Shown: one piece after another, positions 34,701-46,073 of the stretch | Layout: every line of letters starts with the position of its first letter | Numbering within the stretch: position 1 is the first letter of the stretch | DNA from: Glycine soja | Lineage: Eukaryota > Streptophyta > Magnoliopsida > Fabales > Fabaceae | Length of the DNA stretch: 64,000 bases | Direction: 5' to 3' | NCBI RefSeq assembly: GCF_004193775.1 | Contig: NC_041011.1 | Span: 17,317,173-17,381,172, forward strand | Made by a program: the position numbers and the translations under genes | Notes under the pieces: generated by a model | What the model was told of the DNA's origin: nothing | The model's input: only the letters and a program-made list of their open reading frames with translations | Database searches by the model: none

Positions 34701-37018
34701 CATCCTGTTGCCTAATGTTATTTATTTATGAAATTAAATAATTTCTCACACTCTTGTTAGCAAACATTGTTGAATATATTGTTTGTCACTTGAAGTTACT
34801 TCAGGTTTAGGTATTATTAAATGTTATAGAAGATCTGGTTTTAAGTTTGTGGGAAGTGCTGCAGGTATAGCATGGGTATCAGACAGAAGCTGGCAGAAGA
34901 GTTTGGGTCAAGCCCTAACAAGGATGGAAAACTTGGGAAACAGCATGCCAAAGACGTCATTGTGACACCGGAGCGTTCTGAAGACTATCACATGGATCTA
35001 GCAAGCTCTGTTTTCTGTGGAGTGTTTCCTGGGGATGGATGGAGTGGTCGCATGGAGGACAGTATATTGCAAGGATGCATTCCTGTGGTCATTCAGGTAG
35101 TAATTTAAGCTCTTTTTCATTTGATATTTGCCCCCAACAGAATAAATTAAAAAATGGGTTTGTACAAATCTTATCATTAATATCAAGTTGCCAGCTAGGT
35201 TTTTGATCTAGTGCCCTGGCTTTGTCACTGCCAAGGAGGTTTAAGTCACTTGGTTAGCTGACAAATCCTATACATTTGAATTCAACAAACAAATGGATGT
35301 TAACAGAATGGTGATTCATAATGTCATTAATGTGTATTGGAATTTTTTGTGGTTCATCTTCAGAATTTTTTTTCACTTTAAATCTCACGAGTACTTTAGA
35401 AATGATTCGCAGCTATTGATTAGTGATGAAAGTAGCTTATTTATTTAAGTTTCTTCCATTTTCATGTTAATAGTCTTTTACACCCTCCGAACAGAAATAT
35501 AAACAAAAAAAACTAATTCACACCCATTAAAAGGTACCCTTTACATTTAGTTACATAGGACAAAAAAAGGTTGTTGGAAATAAAACTCTAATTAAATGAA
35601 GAGGTATTTTAGAGATGGTATCATTAAATAGGAGAGTTAGTTAAAATTTGCTTATATTTTAGTACATCACAGAATTTTTTTGCTTATATTTTAGTACATC
35701 ACAATTTTTTTTGCTTATATTTCAGTCTGGAGGTAGTATATGTTGTAATTGATGAAATCAATGAAATTATCAATGATGTTAACTGTATTCCTTTTGCCTC
35801 TTTGTTTCCTTGTTATTTAGGATGGGATTTTCCTGCCATATGAGAATGTGCTCAACTATGACAGCTTTGCTGTTCGAATACCTGAAGCGGAAATTCCGAA
35901 CTTGATAAAGACCCTTCGGGTATTTATTTTCCCCCCTTTTTTCTATAATTTGTTTTGGGTTATTGCATAATTTATCATACAATTTAATTCAAGATACTTT
36001 ACATAAAGTTGTCATCCTAGGCAACATTGGTTGAGTGGTTGCTAATCCACTTTTTCTTGCAGGGATTCAATGACACAGAAATTGAATTCAAGCTGGCAAA
36101 TGTTCAGAAAATATGGCAAAGATTCTTGTATCGTGATTCTGTTTTGCTTGAAGCTGAAAGGCAGAAAACTGCTATTGGACATGTTGATGATTGGGCAGTT
36201 GAATTCTTAAAGCTGACAGAGGATGATGCCTTTGCCACTTTAATACAGGTACTTTTATTCTTTTTGCCAAACTATTTTTGAATGGATTTTAAACTTTGGC
36301 GAGTTAGCAACTAGGTGTTATGATACTTGAACCCTGACAACATATATATATATATATAGACACGCATACTGGATGCAAGAAAAAAAATTTGCATTGATTG
36401 CAAAGAATGTTGATTAAGTGCTCCACTCCACAGGCGCCCCCCCCTCAAATTTATTATTATATTGAAACAACTAATCTGAAGTCAGTTAACAGAACCTTTT
36501 TAATTATGCTTTTGAATAGCTTCACTCAAGATTAAGTTTTTTAATCTAATGCTAGTTCTCACCAAGATCATTATGCACACAATGTCTTGGCTTGAAAGGA
36601 GTTGGGGGGGGGGGGGGGGGGGATTAGAAATCCTTTTTGATTTCATAAAAATGATTAATGTCCAATTTCTAATACCATTATGATTTATGATACTGTAGGA
36701 CAAGATAGATAATTTCTTAATGATATAATCATGCTGTTTGATTTCATGGCAAGTAATTTCAAATTGGATAAACTATGACTTGTACATACTGTGGATCATG
36801 ATGTTTTATCATCAACATTATATGCAAAGTGGAAAATAAATATTCTACATTGCAATTCATGTATGTATTTGTCTATATATATTTTACCTTTTTACTAAAT
36901 AGTTTTTATGTTATACAAGATTTTGCATTACAAATTACATAATGACCGTTGGAGGAAACAAGTTCGCCACAACAAACAGTTTGGATTACCTCACCAGTGT
37001 CTGGTAAGCACCAGCTGA
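22728..37018 (+). CDS. ExAD: GT47 exostosin-family glycosyltransferase with EGF-like modules (ExAD-like)
   Basis: Exons: 22728-23081, 23212-23305, 26389-26575, 26666-26921, 32874-33089, 33190-33276, 33368-33502, 33908-34021, 34132-34379, 34513-34593, 34865-35096, 35821-35919, 36063-36248, 36920-37018. All junctions are GT/AG and in phase, giving about 795 residues. Residues about 15-40 form a type II membrane anchor. Cysteine-rich EGF-like modules lie at about 120-150 and 262-310 ([20 protein letters not shown]). The exostosin/GT47 catalytic domain runs from about 350 ([13 protein letters not shown]) to about 740, with [29 protein letters not shown] and [19 protein letters not shown]. The architecture and length match, as I recall, Arabidopsis At3g57630 (ExAD), a Golgi enzyme adding an arabinose to extensin hydroxyproline side chains. 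The frame looks intact. Introns 2, 4 and 11 carry transposons. The start at 22728 and the last exon are uncertain (see findings). Confidence 0.88.
23690..26185 (+). mobile_element. Decayed Ty1/copia element in intron 2 of the GT47 gene
   Basis: Related blocks at about 23720-23800 and 26105-26175 share AGTATATATATGTAATTCCC and CAGAAAAATAATATTCACC, and look like its two LTRs. A primer-site-like GTTATCAGAGC follows the left one at 23811-23821. Between them lie pol remnants and no recognisable gag or integrase, so the element is internally deleted. It has the same orientation as the host gene. Exact ends and target duplication were not resolved. Confidence 0.75.
24570..25876 (+). pseudogene. Copia reverse transcriptase / RNase H remnant
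   Basis: Copia-type reverse transcriptase pieces appear in more than one frame: a start like [18 protein letters not shown] near 24570, then [16 protein letters not shown] and [20 protein letters not shown] at 24745-24925. A polymerase-site region near 25090-25150 has lost its YVDD. RNase H-type sequence follows at 25590-25876 (DRRSTSG-like, then [13 protein letters not shown] and [15 protein letters not shown]). Frameshifts and stops are numerous. The fragment lies wholly in the intron. Confidence 0.75.
27133..27504 (-). repeat. 3' LTR of the chromovirus
   Basis: 372 bp, TG...CA ends, nearly identical to 31956-32327. The last 45 or so codons of pol extend into it. Confidence 0.95.
27369..31937 (-). 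pseudogene. gag-pol polyprotein of the chromovirus, one in-frame stop
   Basis: One frame of about 1520 codons starting at the ATG at 31937. Order: Gag with a CCHC knuckle ([14 protein letters not shown], near 31085), aspartic protease ([12 protein letters not shown], near 30790), reverse transcriptase ([12 protein letters not shown], near 29780), RNase H ([15 protein letters not shown], near 29330), and integrase with a HHCC zinc finger (about 28765-28635) and the D, D, E core ([33 protein letters not shown]). A chromodomain ([17 protein letters not shown], about 27575-27625) follows, which defines chromoviruses and is thought to steer integration to marked chromatin. A TGA at 28704-28706 interrupts the integrase zinc finger. 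The C-terminus runs into the 3' LTR and ends at 27369. Confidence 0.93.
31956..32327 (-). repeat. 5' LTR of the chromovirus
   Basis: 372 bp partner LTR. It differs from the other at three sites (ATAAAGAGTC against ATAAAGAGTT, TTGACTCA against TTGACGCA, CCAATATT against CCAACATT). Confidence 0.95.
35481..35736. mobile_element. Stowaway-like MITE in intron 11 of the GT47 gene
   Basis: It is 256 bp between TA dinucleotides (35479-35480 and 35737-35738). Its inverted ends are CACCCTCCGAACAGAAATAT and, from the right, CTACCTCCAGACTGAAATAT. Near the right end a unit of about 31 bp (TTTGCTTATATTTTAGTACA) is repeated two to three times. A non-autonomous Tc1/mariner-type element by its ends and TA target. 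Confidence 0.75.
36604..36622. repeat. Homopolymer run of 19 G in intron 13
   Basis: An uninterrupted G tract on the coding strand. Length may be affected by sequencing or assembly. Confidence 0.85.
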
Positions 37019-37859
37019 GGAGCATGGTTAATGTGAAGACTATAAAAGACCCAGTTACTCTCATAGGAGTAGGGGGAAAGGATAACCTTTCTGCTACATT
37101 TTAGGAGTCAAGATGAAAAACATTATGTATGAGTCATTTGTAAAAGGTCAAGTTCCTTGTAAATGTTACCATCTCCAATGCAGTAAATCATTCAACCAAG
37201 GTGGACATAAAACATTCTTTTTCCCTTCTCACATAAATGTGTGCATGAAAGATGCATTTTACAGTTTTTTTTTTTTTTGCAGAGCTTTATTCTCTCAGGC
37301 TTCCAGGATGTGGAATTGTAAAATTATGTCATTCACAAGAGATTTTAATGGTGAAAAAACTAAGAAAAAAAATGATTACATATTTATTTTACTTGTTCCA
37401 TTTTCGTTCCCTAGATATATTTTTTTTTTGGTATACTGTTCCCTAGATATTATTAGGTAGACATTTCAGATCTTTGAATTGGTTGACAAGGTGGTGTTAG
37501 ACTGCACTTAGTAATTATTGATAAATAAGTGATGTTGATACTGATTACATATTTATAGAATGTTTTGGTTTTGACACCTTAACTAATTATAGCTATTAGT
37601 AATAAATAAGTGATATTAATACTAAATTTTGAAATAGAATTCATTTAAGATAGAACAATGGAGAAGACATAAGTACCTTTTGTCAAGTAGAAATTTGAGA
37701 TGCTAGAGAAAGTTGGAGAACGGATGGCATGGGTACCAAGAAGAGCACCTCAGGAGTGAGATTAACGCAAACAACACTTGAATCAATACAATTAACTCAA
37801 ACAAACTAAGCTTGATACCTCAATGTTGATATTTAGTGGCTGAATTTGTATCTAACTAT
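37019..37859. other. 3' flank of the GT47 gene
   Basis: A strong acceptor-like site (T-rich tract then GCAG at 37279-37282) suggests either an untranslated-region intron or an alternative last exon ending at a TAA at 37319-37321. No other gene is seen. Confidence 0.4.
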
Positions 37860-39168
37860 TAATTTAGTTCTTGATACTAAGGAAAATTCAAATAAATTCC
37901 TGAAATTTTGTTTAGGGTTTCATTCAAATTTCTGAAATTAATTCATTTATACTAATATAAAAATCATCCCATCATAGTCACCTGTCATGCCCACATGCTA
38001 TATAGGCTCGCTATGTTTTTTGGGAGTTGCTATTAGTCCTTACTATCCCTCAAAATTTTAAAATTAATCATTCTCGAAATGTACTACGGAATCATGATTA
38101 TTCTATAATAAGGATATTTTTGTGTTTTTTTTTGTGATTTTTTATTAATTATAAATGTAAGTTATCTTTTTAAAGTAATCAAATTAATTGTGATATAACT
38201 TATCATTTTTAATAGTACTCAATATCATTTTTAATTGAAATTAAATTAATTGGATAGAAGTTATCATTTATAAAGATAATCAAATTAATTATTATAAGAA
38301 TTATCTTTATTAATAATAAACAAATCAATTTATGATATTATTTTGATTACAATTAAAAAGGATAATTTATGTCATCATTAATTTAAATTTAAATAAAAAG
38401 ATAATTTAGGTAACAATTAATTTGATTACTGTTAAAAAAGGTAATGTATGTCGTCATTAATATAATTTGTATCAAAATTAATTCAAGTAAAAAAGATAAC
38501 TTAATTTTGTAATTAACTTTTTGTGAAAAAACACCCAACGGATCTCGTTGTATAAAAAGGGGATGCAAAAAAATTACACAACAAAAATGAGTTTTCGCTT
38601 TAGATTTTGTATGCGAAAACACGTTTCCATTGTGTAATTTTTTCGCACCCTTTTTTATACAACGAAAACTTGTTTCCATTGTTATATCTAGGGCAAAAAA
38701 ATATACAACGGAATCATGGTTCCATTGTATATATCACGATTCCATCATAATAAGGGGTGTGAAAGTTGTATAACAACAAAATTATGATTCGATTGTGCAT
38801 TTTATTCAACCGAGTCATGATTCTATGAAAAGGGAAATTCTGGAACAAAAAATAATTCAACTCCTTGGTAGGCCAAGAGCAATTTGAAGGGGGCCAATAG
38901 TAACTCCTTTTTTTCATTAGATTCTCCCTTTTTCTCTCTCATGCATTGTACATGGCACAAACCCATTGCTTGTTTTTTTTTATTTTGGTTCCTACCTCTA
39001 GAAACTTGAGTGATAATAGTAACATAAGTTTAGAACGAAAATAAGAAAAAAAGGGTTAATTTCAGAGACTTAAATCAAACTGCAAAAGTTTCAGAAATTT
39101 ATTTGAATTTCTTTTTTTAATTTAAGAGACTAAAATATCGAGATCTAGCTAATTCATGAACTAAATTA
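37860..39168. mobile_element. Possible non-autonomous DNA element with diverged inverted ends
   Basis: TAATTTAGTTC... at 37860 and its reverse complement at 39168 head roughly 100-bp inverted regions sharing TTCAAATAAATT and TCTGAAATTAA. The interior is AT-rich and non-coding and includes the 38536-38664 hairpin. No target duplication was found. The superfamily is unknown; long inverted ends would suit a Mutator-like relic. Confidence 0.35.
38536..38664. repeat. Foldback (hairpin) sequence
   Basis: CGTTGTATAAAAAGGGGATG at 38546 pairs with a near-complementary arm ending CTTTTTTATACAACG at 38664. The arms are about 50 nt and the loop about 15. Similar short palindromes (CAACGGAATCATGGTTCCATTG) follow to about 38850. 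Confidence 0.75.
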
Positions 39169-39255
39169 GTGATTTACTAATTTCTTTATCAACTAGATGG
39201 ACCTTCGAAGTAAATTTCTGCCAGAATTTTTTTTTGAAATATCCTTACTTTGATA

Positions 39256-39412
39256 GAGGGCGAGCCCTGGTGCAGCGGTAAAGTTGTGTCTTGGTGACTT
39301 GTTGGTGATGGGTTCGAATCCGGAAACAGTCTCTTTGCACTGCGTACAACATCCCTCCCCCATACCTTCGCATAACGAAGAACCTCTGGGCAATGGGGTA
39401 CGTAGTTTTTTT
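39256..39412 (+). mobile_element. tRNA-derived SINE (Au-like), 15-bp TSD
   Basis: It is 157 bp starting GAGGGCGAGCCCTGGTGCAG. It has RNA polymerase III promoter boxes: box A-like TGGTGCAGCGGTAAAG near 39269 and box B-like GGGTTCGAATCC near 39310. It ends in a T run. Exact 15-bp duplications ATCCTTACTTTGATA flank it at 39241-39255 and 39413-39427. The sequence resembles the plant Au SINE as I remember it. Confidence 0.9.
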
Positions 39413-39427
39413 ATCCTTACTTTGATA

Positions 39428-40133
39428 ATTTGGCTAAGACCTATTATTGGGAAGAATAAATTAATTAAATATTTGAATGCATTACTAATTGATTATGTTT
39501 CTTTCAGGTCTTATCAAAACTTATTATGATTAACTAAGATAAGCTCAATGATTTTTTTGAACATATCAAAAAAGTTGATTTCAACGTATTAAAAATTATT
39601 TTAAGTTATGAGAGAAATTTATTTTATGTTTTTATAAGTAGAAAAACTTATCTAAATAGAGCCTAAATATGTTAAAATCCCAGTCTTAAATAGGCTATTG
39701 GGTCTATCCAGGTACGTATATTATTGTTTGAAACAAATATATAATCTTAAAACATATAGTAAAAATTATTATTATTATTATTAGTATTATTAATATTAAA
39801 TTAGTTGACTTATCTGTACCCAAAAAAAAAATAGTTGACTTATTTAATCTTTGAAAGGTTTTTTGAGTATCTAAAATACGTCTTTCTAACTGTTAAATAG
39901 ACTTTTAAAAACCTTTGACTTGTTTTTTTTTTTTTACGATGATCGGGCTGAGATTTAAATCTAGTGAATGGGAATTCGCCTGATTGTTGTTTCATGCGGT
40001 TACTTTTGAGATAACCATTACGTTTCCATTTCTTACCCTTCTAAAATAAAAATATTGGAGGAAACATACCAGACTACCAGTCATGTTAAGTGTGAGAGAG
40101 AGAACATAGCAACAGATGATGGAAACAAAACAA
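39428..40133. other. AT-rich intergenic sequence, nothing recognised
   Basis: No coding signal or clear repeat apart from (ATT)n near 39764-39790 and poly-T runs. Confidence 0.5.
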
Positions 40134-40138
40134 AGAAC

Positions 40139-40626
40139 TGTAAAAATACGCATATGTTAATCTAAACATGCAAATCAATTTAGATGACATATTTAGATCA
40201 AACAACGGAAATTAAAAATATTACGAGTATACCTCCCGTCATTGTAAATTGAACGCGAAGCGGCGCACACACGAACCTGAAAGACAGTTTTGTTCTTCCA
40301 GACTCTTACTAACTCTGAATAGATGATGTATTTTTCTGAATAGAGAAGTGAGTTTGGTGATACAAAACTAAGAGCATCCCATCCTATTTATAGAGTCTGT
40401 CCATCACAGAGCTCAACTTGTTATCAGAACGTGATATAAAAAGTTATCAATACGTGAGATAAAGGATGGGTACGTGATTTGTTACTAAAGGTGGTTGCAA
40501 ATATATTTGCAAAGATATGGGTTGAATGTTGATAGAAAATGGACCAGATTCAGAAATAACTAAATTTTCCAAAATAATAAAATATAAAAAGAACGTGCAA
40601 CGTGAACGTAACGTGCGCTTCCAACA
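40139..40626 (-). repeat. 3' LTR of the copia element
   Basis: 488 bp, TG...CA ends, partner at 46088-46576. It contains a TATTTATAGAG box (near 40384) that in LTRs of this kind often serves as a TATA element. Confidence 0.95.
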
Positions 40627-40874
40627 TTCTCCCACTTGGTCCATTTAACCCAACATCAACTGTAACAAGAAACTTAATATATGAGTCATGGCGATAGGTC
40701 CTCTGATGATGAGTAGTATCTTCCATGTACCACAATATATCAAGTCTCTCAACACTAGCTCTCAACTTAATGAATAAACCATATGTTTATTCTGTATCTA
40801 AATCGAATGATTTTTCTCGAAATAAATAAATGTGCACAAAATCATATGAGAAAATATCTAACTGAATAAGAGTT

Positions 40875-43800
40875 TCATTGAAAATAACAAATGTACGTAC
40901 AATGAAATTGCATCATGGAACCAAGTCCCATTCGTACTACATGATCCTTAAAATTCTTTGGTGGCATGTCATTAGTTAAAGGATCAGCAATCATCAACTC
41001 AGTGTTGACGTGTTCAATGACCACTTTCTTTTCTTTAACACGTTCTCTTGTGGCTAAGTACTTGATGTCGATGTGCTTACTTCGACTTCCACTTTTGTTG
41101 TTTTTAGCCATAAACACTGCAACAAAGTTGTCACAATACAACTTTAATGGCCTAGAAATAGAGTCCACAACTCTAAGGCCAGACATGAAACTCTTCAACC
41201 ATACACCATGCGAGGTAGCCTCAAAACAAGAAACGAACTCAGCCTCCATAGTGGAAGTAGCAGTCAAGGTTTGTTTGGCACTTCTCCAAGATACAGCTCC
41301 ACTGGCTAACATAAAAATATATCCAGATGTTGATCTTCATGAATCAACGCAACCAGCAAAGTCTGAGTCGGAGTAGCCAATCATTTCCAGACAATCAGTT
41401 TGTCTGTACATGAGCATGTAATCCTTTGTTCCTTGAAGATATCTCATCACTTTCTTTGCAGCTTTCCAGTGGTCAATACCTGGATTACTTTGATATCTTC
41501 CCAAGACTCCAACAGCGAACGCAATGTCAGGTCTAGTGCAAACCTGAGCATACATAAGGCTTCCAACTACTGAAGCATATGGAATATTTTTCATGTGTTC
41601 CCGCTCAAAATCATTTTTGGGACATTGACTCAAAGCAAGTTTGTCACCCTTCACAATGGGAGCTACACTTGGTGAACAATCTTTCATATTAAATCTCTCT
41701 AAAACTTTGTTGATATAGGTTTCTTGAGACAAGCCTAAAATGCCTCGAGATCTTTCTCTATGGATCTTTATGCCTATGACATAAGATGCCTCTCCCATAT
41801 CCTTCATATCAAAGTTCTTTGAGATAAATTGTTTCACCTCATATAGCATACCCTTATCATTAGTCGCAAGCAGAATATCATCTACGTATAATACAAGGAA
41901 AGAAATCTTACTCCCATTGACCTTCTGGTATATACAGTGATCCATGACATTCTCTTCAAAGTTGAATGAAGAAATGACCTCATGAAATTTTAAATACCAC
42001 TGGCGGGAGGCTTGTGTCAATCCATAGATGGACATATTAAGCTTGCAGACTAAGTGCTCACCAACACTAGATAAGAATCCTTCAGGTTATTTCATGTAAA
42101 CCTCTTCTTCTAGATCACCATTCAAGAATGCCATTTTCACATCCATTTGATGCAGCTCAAGATCAAAATGAGCTACTAATGTCAAAATTACTCGAAGAGA
42201 GTCTTTCTTAGATACAAGAGAAAAGGTCTCTCTGTAATCGATTCCTTCTCTTTGAGTGAATCCTTTAGCAACAAGTCTTGTCTTATGTCTCTCAATGTTG
42301 CCTTCTGAGTCTTTCTTTGATTTGAAGACCCATCTACATCCGATGGCTTTTACACCAACAGGCAACTCAACGAGATCCCAAACTTGGTTAGATGTCATAG
42401 AATCCATCTCATCCCTCATAGCATTATACCACAAATTTGATTCCTTAGAACTCATTGCTTGTGAAAACGTCTCAGGATCATTTTTGGCTCCAATGTTGTA
42501 GTCTGATTCTTATAGATACACTACATAATCACTAGGAATTGTTGTCTTTTTTACTCTATTAGATCTTCTTAATGTTGTTTGGTCATCTTGCTGAGGAACT
42601 TGTTTAACTGGTTCTTCACCAGTTTTTTCAATATCATCATGTTGTTCCTCACAAACAACTTGATCTACATGATCACTTTCAACAGCTTGTGGAACTTCAA
42701 TCACTGGTTGTCTAACACCCATTTTAACTTGAGGGTGGGAATGACTACCAACCTATTACTTGTCCCAGAAGGTTCAACTTCATAGTGATCCCTTTTAGAA
42801 GAAATGTTCTGAAATTGATCACTTCCACTGATCAAGTCATTTTCAAGAAACTTTGCATTCCTTGATTCCACAATCCTAGTGTTGTGGGATGGACAATAGA
42901 ACCTATACCCTTTAGACTTTTCAGCATATCCAATGAAATACCCAGTAATAGTCTTAGGGTCTAGTTTCTTCTCTTGTGGATTATAAATTCTTACTTCAGA
43001 CGGGCATCCCCAAACGTGTATATGTCGCAAACTTGGTTTCCAACCCTTGAATAACTCAAAAGGTGTCTTTGAGACAGCCTTGGTTGGAACTCGTTTTAAT
43101 ATATACGCAGCCGTCTTAAGAGCATCAATCCATAAAAATTGAGGAAGCTTTATATTACTCCTCATGCTTCTCACCATGTCTAAAAAGGTTCGATTTCTTC
43201 GTTCTGCCACACCATTCTGATCCGGAGAACCAGGCATAGTGTATTGGGCAACAATCCCATGTTCTTGAAGAAATTTCGCAAATGAACCTGGTGCTTGTCC
43301 ATCCTCTGTGTAGAGATACATATATCGTGAATGAAGTAAGTAGAGATACATATATCGTGAATAATCATCTATAAAGGTTATGAAGTATTTCGGACTATTT
43401 GCATCCATGTCTGGACAACATATGTCTGTATGTATGATTTCTAATAAATTAGAACTCCTCTTTGCACCCTTTTTAGACTTGTTAGTTTGCTTACCCTTAA
43501 TGCAATCTACACAAGTCTCAAAATCAGCGAAATCCAAAGTACTAAGTACTCCTTCATTTACTAATCGCTTGATTCTCTCAATAGAGATATGTCCTAATCT
43601 CCGGTGCCACAACATAGAGGATTCTTCATTCACAATACATCGTTTTAACCCAACAGAAACGTGCATAGAAGTAGCATCGTTTTTCAATTCAATCGAATAA
43701 AGACCATCAACCAATTGACCACAACCAATAATTTCAGATTTATTTAGTAAATTAAAACCAAAGTCTGTAAAATTAAAATAAAATCCCAAAGGTGCAAGTT

Positions 43801-44860
43801 TAGAAACAGAAATTAAGTTTTTACAAAAACTAGGAACATAAAAAACTTTCTCCAAATGTAATTTAAAGCCACTACTTAAAACTAAGATGCACGTTCCAAT
43901 GGCCTCTACATGTGAGCTCATCCTACTCCCTGAGTAGATGCACTGCTCACTTCCCACTGGCTTCCTTAGGCTTTCCATACCCTGCAAGGTATTAGAAACA
44001 TGGATTGTAGAACTAGAGTCAATCCACCATGTATTATGATTCACATTAATCATATTAGATTCATAACAAACGAAAGTCAATGGTGTACCTTTCTTCTCAA
44101 ACCAACTTTTAAATTTGGGGCAGTCCTTCTTCATGTGTCCTTTCTTTTTACAGAAGAAACACTTTGACTCCTTTTTAATTGTTGGTTGAGTCGGAATCTT
44201 TCCTTTATTGGTGCCTACAGACTTCTTCCTTTCCTTTCCAGAAGTAGAAGTAGTCAAATTTACCTTCTCACCCTCTTCCATTATCAATCTCTCCTCTTCT
44301 TGAACACACATGGTCATCAATTCATTAATAGATCATTTATCCTTATGTGTGTTGTAGGAGATTTTGAAGGGTGTATACTGTTGAGGTAGGGTGCACAAAA
44401 TGAAATGTACCAGGAAGGATTCATACATGGTAACTTCCAGGGTTTTCAACTGAGCCACTATGTCCCTTAAGCGCATGATATGTTCACGCACACCTCTCGT
44501 TCCAGTAAGCTTAATGGAAGAGAATTGCATAATGAGTGTGCTAGCAAGCGACTTCTCCGAGGTCGTAAACTGTTCATCAATGGCTTTCAACAAATCTCTG
44601 ACCTTATCATGCTGGTCAACTGAACCCCGGATACTAGCGGATATGTTAGTTTTTATGAACATAACGGAGAGGCGATTAGATCTCTCCCACTTTTCATAAA
44701 GATCAACAGCATCAGGTTCGCTAGTTTCAGTAATAGCCAGTGGCTCATCCTTCCTTATAGCATAGTCAATATCCATCCAACCCAAATGAAGGAGAACTCT
44801 TTCCTTCCAAACCTTATAATTATCACTTTTCAAAATTGGAAGGTCACAAGAAATATTCAT
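40875..44860 (-). pseudogene. copia gag-pol, four stops, one frameshift, integrase deletion
   Basis: Gag starts at 44860 (MNISCDLPILKSDNYKVW), followed by a CCHC knuckle (CFFCKKKGHMKKDC, near 44150), a protease with DSSST where DSGAT is usual, a GAG-pre-integrase domain, integrase (HTDICCPDM, FIDDYSRYMYLYLLH, SPDQNGVAERRNRT), reverse transcriptase (CRWVFKSKKD, QMDVKMAFLNGDL, LVLYVDDILLA near 41895) and RNase H (STMEAEFVSCFEA, KHIDIKYLATRERV). In-frame stops lie near 44333, 42510, 42091 and 41340, with one frame change near 42720. About 30 integrase residues containing the second catalytic aspartate are missing at about 43310-43365. All five domains are identifiable but the element cannot move on its own products. 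Confidence 0.93.
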
Positions 44861-46073
44861 AGATTGTGAAACTGCAAATAAACACACATGCTCATTAAGA
44901 AAATTTGAGACTAAACAAATGCCATGTTTTGCCAATGCAAATCATGTCTCAATATATGAATCTAGTGACACAAAACTTGCCTGTGGGCTAAAGTCCTATT
45001 CAATTAGATTCATCATGCAACTTTATGATAAAACTATTAAATCATGTTATTTTCCTTAATTCCTGTGGGTAAATTAAGAAATATAATTTAATATTTTATC
45101 CTAATTAATCATACAAATACAACGAAATTCCTGTGGGTAGATTTCATCACATTACATATGATTAATCACAATTAATATTTCTAATGTGATTATAAATTTA
45201 GCATATAATTTTACTTAATTAAAGATGTTGTGGCTATTCTCTAATTTAATAAAATTATATTAATCACTTAACATTCAAAAATAATTTTTTTGCATAAACA
45301 TACTTAATAATGCAAATATGCTCAATATTGAATCGTAAAAAATTACATGTATACCAATTCAAAATAACATTGTACGTATATCCATTCAACATGTAATAAA
45401 CTTTAAAAGATTAAATCCAATGCATATCAGTATTTAACATAATATTGCATGTTCAGCATAACTTAGATACACACAATTTTAAACAGTTTGTGCATAAATG
45501 ATTTATCCTTCAGAAGTTATAAATACACATGAATTGCACTTAATAAACAATTAAATTGTAGTAGCTTAGCAGCAAAGGGAGTCCTTTCATGCTGCATGGC
45601 AAGGGTTCAAGGCAAGCCCAAGGTGTTTTTGTTTCATTTATGCGTTCATTTTAATCAATTAAAAACGAAAACAAGAAAGAAAAAGCTTCCACTAAGATTC
45701 GAACCCACAACAAAGAGGTAATATAAACCACATCTACCACTTGATTAAGTCACATTTTGTTTAATATTGTTAGTTTAAAATGTAGATTAACAATTCCAAG
45801 ACAGTTAACAAAATCCGCAAAACTTCGTCTTCAACCTCTAGCGGCGGGTCATAAAAACAATGATTATTACCTCGATTTCGAAAAACCCACACCATTATAT
45901 GCATTTTAGACACCCAAAAATATGTTTTAAATCATAGAAAAATTAGAAAACTTATATCATTCCTAATTTTGATGTTATTTTGAATTAAGGAGGTCTAAAA
46001 CACAACACCCATGTACTCAGAAAATAAACTCCGCATAGGAACGACTCAATAAGCAAGACAGAGGTACAAATAG
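44861..46073 (-). other. Leader of the copia element
   Basis: About 1.2 kb, AT-rich, with no coding frame. Two tRNA-like segments are noted in the findings (45555-45620 and 45695-45755). Confidence 0.6.
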
